From: Strongylocentrotus droebachiensis
Lineage: Eukaryota > Echinodermata > Echinoidea > Camarodonta > Strongylocentrotidae
Assembly: GCA_035222895.1 (NCBI GenBank)
Contig: JAVYIG010000889.1
Span: forward strand, 186,001 to 250,000
DNA: 64,000 nt
Reading direction: 5' to 3'
The notes under the pieces were generated by a model. The model was given only the letters and a program-made list of their open reading frames with translations. It searched no databases and was not told the DNA's origin. The position numbers were made by a program, and so were the translations under genes. Within the stretch, counting starts at the first letter, position 1. Each line of letters opens with the position of its first letter. Shown in pieces: positions 59,618-64,000 of this stretch.

Positions 59618-60718
59618 GGATGGATTTTTTAACCATTAAAATCCCTCATATCAAATCAAATCCCCCATGTGTTAGTTACTACATGTGTTGTGTCTCGATC
59701 AAAGCGGCAGATCACCTGTCTAGCTCATTCTTCTTCTTTTAAAACATGTTTTTAGAAATCTATGGAAAAAAGCCCTGCAATTAAATTGGATTTCTCTTCT
59801 CATTAGACTTGATTTATGATATGCTCATAATTTTGTATCCTTCAATGACTAATTTACGTGTCAACTATTAAGATTGCGAAATTACGAACACGTTTAATTT
59901 CATATGTTGTATTGAAAATGTCATTTGAAGTTTATTTTACGTATGTATTTTCTCAAGTTTTGATCGAGTAATGGACAAAAAGATTATATCAATTGAATTT
60001 AACTGAAAATTTCATGCCCCCTGTGTAACCTATTGAAATGTGCAAACATGACAATGGCGTACTCCGAGGTCTTGCAGAGGGAATGATAAAGCCAGTACTG
60101 CACATCATTTGTCCCATAGGCATTCATGCATCCTCTTTCTATTAACATGTATTTGCATGTTGTTGATAGTGCAAGTTCATCGTCAATTATCGAAATACAG
60201 GCATACTGCTTTCAACTTTGAAACCGACTGTAGCCCGAATGTCGGGTTATTTTTTAGGTTCCTGCCAAGTTTTTGATATTTATACGTCTTTTTTCTAGTG
60301 TTCATGTAGATGAACATGTATATTTCATCAAAACCTGTTTGAGGAGAAGCTGATGGGAATATTAAGGAACTACATGTACTTTGCCACGAGACAGTGTGCT
60401 GTGAAAATATAGTAGAAGAACCGTCTGAATATTGACTTCTCCCCTGCTCACGACTGTTTCGAAAGAGGAACGCGTTCTTTGTAGCCTACACACTGAATAA
60501 AGTTAAATCAACGTGGACCCAATTTTGAAATAATCATCGGCTCGAAAAGCAACTTTGGCGGACGCTTTATACGCAGGAGAATGATCTCTCGGTTGCTGCA
60601 AAGCTGTGGAACGAGCTTTATACCTCTTTGGAAGTCAGCTTCAACTTCGATTGGATTCGATTGGATTGGATTAATCATACTTCTGCATTGAGGGTACAAT
60701 AGTTATAGCAATATTCAG
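59618..60718. other. Region upstream of the transporter exon
   Basis: No coding exon recognised. It may hold the promoter and 5' UTR exon of the transporter gene. GATTGGATTCGATTGGATT near 60650 is a small local repeat. Confidence 0.35.
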
Positions 60719-61857
60719 TATGTGGTCTTGGGGCTATGGGATTGTTGTTAGCAAATTCGTGGTACTTTTTATTGAAACTGGCATCGCGAAGTCTTTCGGT
60801 GTTTTTATTCCTACATTGGTCGAGCGTTTGGAGTCAGATTATGCTACTGTCGGATTGATATGTAGCTTGCCTGCAACATTTATGTACCTCTTAAGTAAGT
60901 AAAATATGTTATATACAAACTGTTGGTATTAGTGGTACTAGTGGTAGTTAGCAGTAGATGTAGGAATGTTGATAACGATAATTACACTACTACGTATCAT
61001 CATCATCATCATCATCATCATATTCATAATTGAAATATTATTAACAATAGTGATAACAATAATGACAATAATAATAATATTGATAATTATATTTAGGATA
61101 ATAAAATGATAAAAACTATGAAAACATTAACAACAACTTTAAAAACTAAAATATTAATCGTGATAATAACAATCAACACGATAATAATCATCGTCATCAT
61201 TGGTCAAAAGTCGTAGTAGTTATTATTGCTTTTATTGTTAAACATTAGTGGTAGGCCTGTAATAATGAATTTAAATGGTTATTGCAAGTATTAAGACAAA
61301 GCATGACGAATTGCAATTTTTTTAATAATTCTCTAACAGAGTACCCATTTACTTAAACTGGGTAGAAAGTGGCAAATGTAAGTTGATATCTTGCCAAAGG
61401 AAATTACCGGGGGTAATGCAAGGGATAGGAGCTACGCCCCCATCCCCATCCTCTCGCTCTTCGTCCTCGTCGGCCTCCTTCTCCCCCACCCTGAATGGAA
61501 TTCCTTATTTATTTGTTTAAACGTCACCTCATATTCGGGCAGCAATATGGTATAATCATGTTTTCATGTAAGTAAAACTCTGACATTTGGTTGATGGGGA
61601 ATTTGTAAACGTTTCTAAAAACAGTATTTACCTTTGCATGTACTGTAATTACCTCACGTTTTTTCATATTTGTAACTTTAATTTAGTATCTTTCTCCTTA
61701 TTTGTTAACATACCAGGTCCTCTTGTAACACTCGTTCTGCAGAAGACCAACCACCGTTTTGTCGCTATGTTAGGCGGAGTGTTGTGTGGATCATGTATTA
61801 TTGCCAGCGCTTTCTTCAAAAACTCGGTTACTGTAGGAGTCTGTCTTGCTTTATCAG
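60719..61857 (+). CDS. Monocarboxylate transporter-like (SLC16/MFS) gene, two N-terminal exons
   Basis: Exon A is 60719-60894 (acceptor ATATTCAG, donor CTTAA/GTAAGT) and encodes M-W-S-W-G-Y-G-I-V-V-S-K-F, then GIAKSFGVFIPTLVERLESD and CSLPATFMYLL. This fits TM1 and the start of TM2 of SLC16 proteins, whose signature is 'DGGWGW.V....F...G..kSFGVFF'. Exon B is 61717-61857 (TACCAG/GT, TCAG/GTAAGC). The split codon A+GT gives Ser and then PLVTLVLQKTNHRFVAMLGG and LCGSCIIASAFFKN, the TM2-TM3 region with the conserved GG. It ends in phase 1, so more exons follow, probably right of the window. Substrate (monocarboxylate, thyroid hormone or other) cannot be told. Whether the ATG at 60720 is the true start is uncertain, because an acceptor abuts it. 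Confidence 0.78.
60990..61205. repeat. ATC/ATA trinucleotide-rich tract in transporter intron
   Basis: (CAT)n at about 60998-61022 grades into imperfect AATA/GATAATA repeats. Confidence 0.8.
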
Positions 61858-61986
61858 GTAAGCTAAATATCTTTTAGTTTAGCTATACATGACTGTAATC
61901 GAATATTTCATTTTACACAACTCACTCCCAGATCCTAATCAAATGATTGGTCATGCGCGGTCACGTGTGATTCATTTACTGAGCCT

Positions 61987-62018
61987 ATTGCACTCGTTTT
62001 CATGAAAAGGAGTGCAAT
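61987..62018. repeat. 32-bp near-perfect palindrome
   Basis: ATTGCACTCGTTTTC and GAAAAGGAGTGCAAT pair around a central AT. It lies just upstream of the TGCG-rich region. Confidence 0.6.
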
Positions 62019-62029
62019 ATTTTCCAGTA

Positions 62030-62620
62030 CTATTATTGAACTCGTTTCCAGAGCGCAGTAGTGCGCGTAGAGGTTAGAGCGCTTAATACTGCGTGAGCAT
62101 GAGCCAATTCTTGCGCAGCACTATGCGTAAATGGATATAGAGGTAATAGTGCGCTTGCTATATCTATAGCTATGTGTGCGCACTAAATTAAGCCTTATGC
62201 CTAGTTGACACTTTCACGATTTTCGGTTCCCGCATAGTTCACGCACTGAAATTGCATCATGCGTGCCAATGCGTGGACACTTGCGGGAAGGGGCGGGACG
62301 ATGCGCGGCAATGCGCGGCAATGCGTGAAGAGCGATTTTTTTTCTTCAACATGTTGAAAATTTTGCCACGCACTTCCCGCATTGCAGCAGTGCGTGAACA
62401 GTGCGCAAACTATGCGCAAACAATGCGTGCCAATGCGTGCCAGTGCGTGGCGTAAAAACAGTGGGTACCCCACCCCCGGGAATGTGGCACGCACTTCACG
62501 ACTAGTTCACGACATGGTCCCGCATAATTTGCGCAGTGCTTGCGCATCCTTTGCGCATCCTTCGCGCAATTTCACGCAAGGATCGCGCATATCAGTCACG
62601 TGATGCGTTTTGTCAAAATA
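62030..62620. repeat. TGCG-rich repeat leader (possible transposon subterminal region)
   Basis: Dense TGCGTG, TGCGCA, TGCGGG and CACGCA motifs on both strands, e.g. repeated CAATGCGTG/CAATGCGCGG at 62263-62330 and TGCGTGCCAATGCGTGCCAG at about 62424. GTTGACACTTTCACGATTTTCGG at about 62200 looks like the terminal sequence of PIF/Harbinger-type elements. Such clustered short motifs are common transposase-binding arrays. The far end would be right of the window, so this stays a hypothesis. Confidence 0.45.
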
Positions 62621-62646
62621 TTCTTGTTTGAGCCAGCAGCAATATC

Positions 62647-64000
62647 ATGGCTTCATCCTCCTCATCAGATAATGATGGGACAGAGAACACAGAGCATGAA
62701 GAGAAAACTAAGCGAACAAAAAGAGCACGTACATCTAAAAGGGATGTCCCACAGTACAAGTGGACCGAAGACGCTGTTCAATTAATAGCCGATTTTGTGA
62801 AGGAAAATTCAGCACTATATGATAAGACCCAGAAAGATTACATGAATGTTGCTACGAAGGGAAGGATGTGGGCGAATGGCGGTAAATTATTGGATCCACC
62901 TGCCACTGGTAAGTTCTCAATTTTGATGGTTGGTTAGTTAAGTTCCATACCCATGTTTTAAAAATCCTCCTTTTGTTTTTTGTTGTCTGCATTACTAGTT
63001 AATAAGAAAGTAATTTACTGGGAAAATAATTGTTGATATTTTCCTTTATAGAAATTAAATGTTTTTATTTTTATTTTTAGGGTTAAACTTCACCACACAA
63101 ATAGCCTATTTATTGTTTTCCTTGTTTTTAATGTAGGGGACCAGTGTAAGAAGTTATACGAAAATAAGCGAACTCGGCTAGGAAAGATATTGAACAAGGA
63201 GAAAAAAAGTGGATCTGGGCAAACCAACAGAACGACACGTGATGATGAGATAGTGAACACGTGGGGATTTCTGAAGCAACACATTGTTCGTGGCAAGACA
63301 ACGGCAAGTGACACGGTAGGTATATAAATGACCAATTCACAATTTTTATATTGAAATATTAGAATAACCTTGAAATAACCTTCAGAACCCTTTTCATAAT
63401 TTTCATGTTGATGTTTCTTCACCTTGCAGTTTGATAGAGAAGGGGAAGTGCACGAACGAGAAGATGATGAAGTTTCTATCATGTCAGTTTCAGAAGATAT
63501 GGATAATGAGACCTTGATCCCGTTGAAGGATCGGGTCCCAAAGTCGGCACGCTCCGAAGCCTCTGGAACTTCTGGCAGTAGAACTCCAGCTTCTCGATCA
63601 AGTACTGTTTTGCAGAATAACCTCGACGATGCTCTCCGTCAGGTAGGCATTATAGAACTTTTTTTTTTTTTAACAATTGAATACATTACCTAAGCCGGAT
63701 CCGCTTTCAATAGTTCCATTTGGAAACTATAGAAATTAATTCACAACAAAAAGTATCATTGAAAATTAATTCTTCGACAATCGATCTAAATTTGTTGAGT
63801 ATATGGCAGTAAATGACAGTAATCAGACCCTGACTTTAATTGCCTTACTAAATTACATTTGGTTATATTGTTTATGCCTTTCAGGTTCTTTCAAGAGCGG
63901 ATAATTTGGGCCAGACAGCTGCTTTGACAGGTCAAAAAAAGATCGTCCATGATTTTGCCTGTCTTCTGGAGGGCCATATGCAGAAAATTCCAGAGCAATC
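62647..64000 (+). CDS. MADF/Myb-SANT-like DNA-binding protein gene, 5' part (four exons)
   Basis: Exons: 62647-62908, 63137-63315, 63430-63642 and 63885 to the edge, all with GT-AG borders and matching phases (1, 0, 0). The product starts M-A-S-S-S-S-S-D-N-D, has a basic stretch KRTKRARTSKR (nuclear-localisation-like), then a MADF-type fold: YKWTEDAVQLIADFVKENS, LYDKTQKDYMNVATKGRMW, and across the intron GDQCKKLYENKRTRLGKIL. A Ser/acidic linker follows (DREGEVHEREDDEVSIMSVS), then DFACLLEGHMQKIPEQ near the edge. It probably binds DNA through the three-helix MADF domain. It could be a host transcription regulator or the accessory Myb/MADF protein of a PIF/Harbinger-type transposon, given the leader next to it. 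It lies downstream of transporter exon B on the same strand. Confidence 0.72.

Noticed and set aside
62201..62603. Several Cys/Ala/Arg-rich frames on both strands before the MADF gene.
   Set aside because: Products of the TGCG/CGCA repeat; open in several frames at once.

Overview
The window looks like nuclear DNA of an invertebrate animal. Genes have GT-AG introns, there are pol III-type tRNA-derived SINEs, CR1/L2-type non-LTR retrotransposons, and many short non-autonomous DNA transposons (hAT-like with 8-bp target duplications, Tc1/mariner-like with TA, TTAA-class). A rapidly evolving tandem family of rhodopsin-like receptors and an intronless TRIM/NHL-type pseudogene suggest a marine deuterostome such as an echinoderm, but this is inference and no species is claimed.

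Region 1 (0-13 kb): the first three coding exons of a cytochrome P450 gene lie on the minus strand (12650-12905, 7308-7487, 473-840). All junctions are phase-compatible and encode 268 residues, from the membrane anchor and P-G-P hinge through the helix C W-x3-R motif. The gene runs off the left edge. Intron 1 holds a CR1-type retrotransposon in the opposite orientation, itself split by a TIR element, and a hAT-type MITE. Intron 2 holds a large inverted repeat, another hAT MITE and a near-perfect 187-bp palindrome.

Region 2 (13-17.8 kb): repeat-rich intergenic DNA that ends in a decayed fragment of the receptor family.

Region 3 (17.8-53.4 kb): four direct tandem units of about 8-10 kb. Each carries a two-exon divergent class A GPCR gene (about 300 aa), then a tRNA-derived SINE, then remnants of a minus-strand non-LTR retrotransposon. 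Copies 1 and 4 are intact. Copy 2 is a pseudogene (TM1-TM2 deletion, stop before TM7). Copy 3 has an open frame but a mutated splice acceptor. Unit-specific transposon insertions have matching empty sites in sister units. Shared variants support all three possible pairings of the four units in different intervals, the mark of gene conversion or unequal exchange.

Region 4 (53.4-59.6 kb): a TRIM/NHL-type pseudogene broken by a retroelement and a Tc1-like element, the latter hit in turn by a TTAA element. A tandem repeat array and a SINE follow.

Region 5 (59.6-64 kb): two exons of a monocarboxylate-transporter-like (SLC16/MFS) gene on the plus strand. Then comes a MADF-domain gene (four exons, running off the right edge) behind a CpG-rich, TGCG-repeat leader that may be a DNA transposon end, so the MADF gene may be transposon-borne and sit in a transporter intron.
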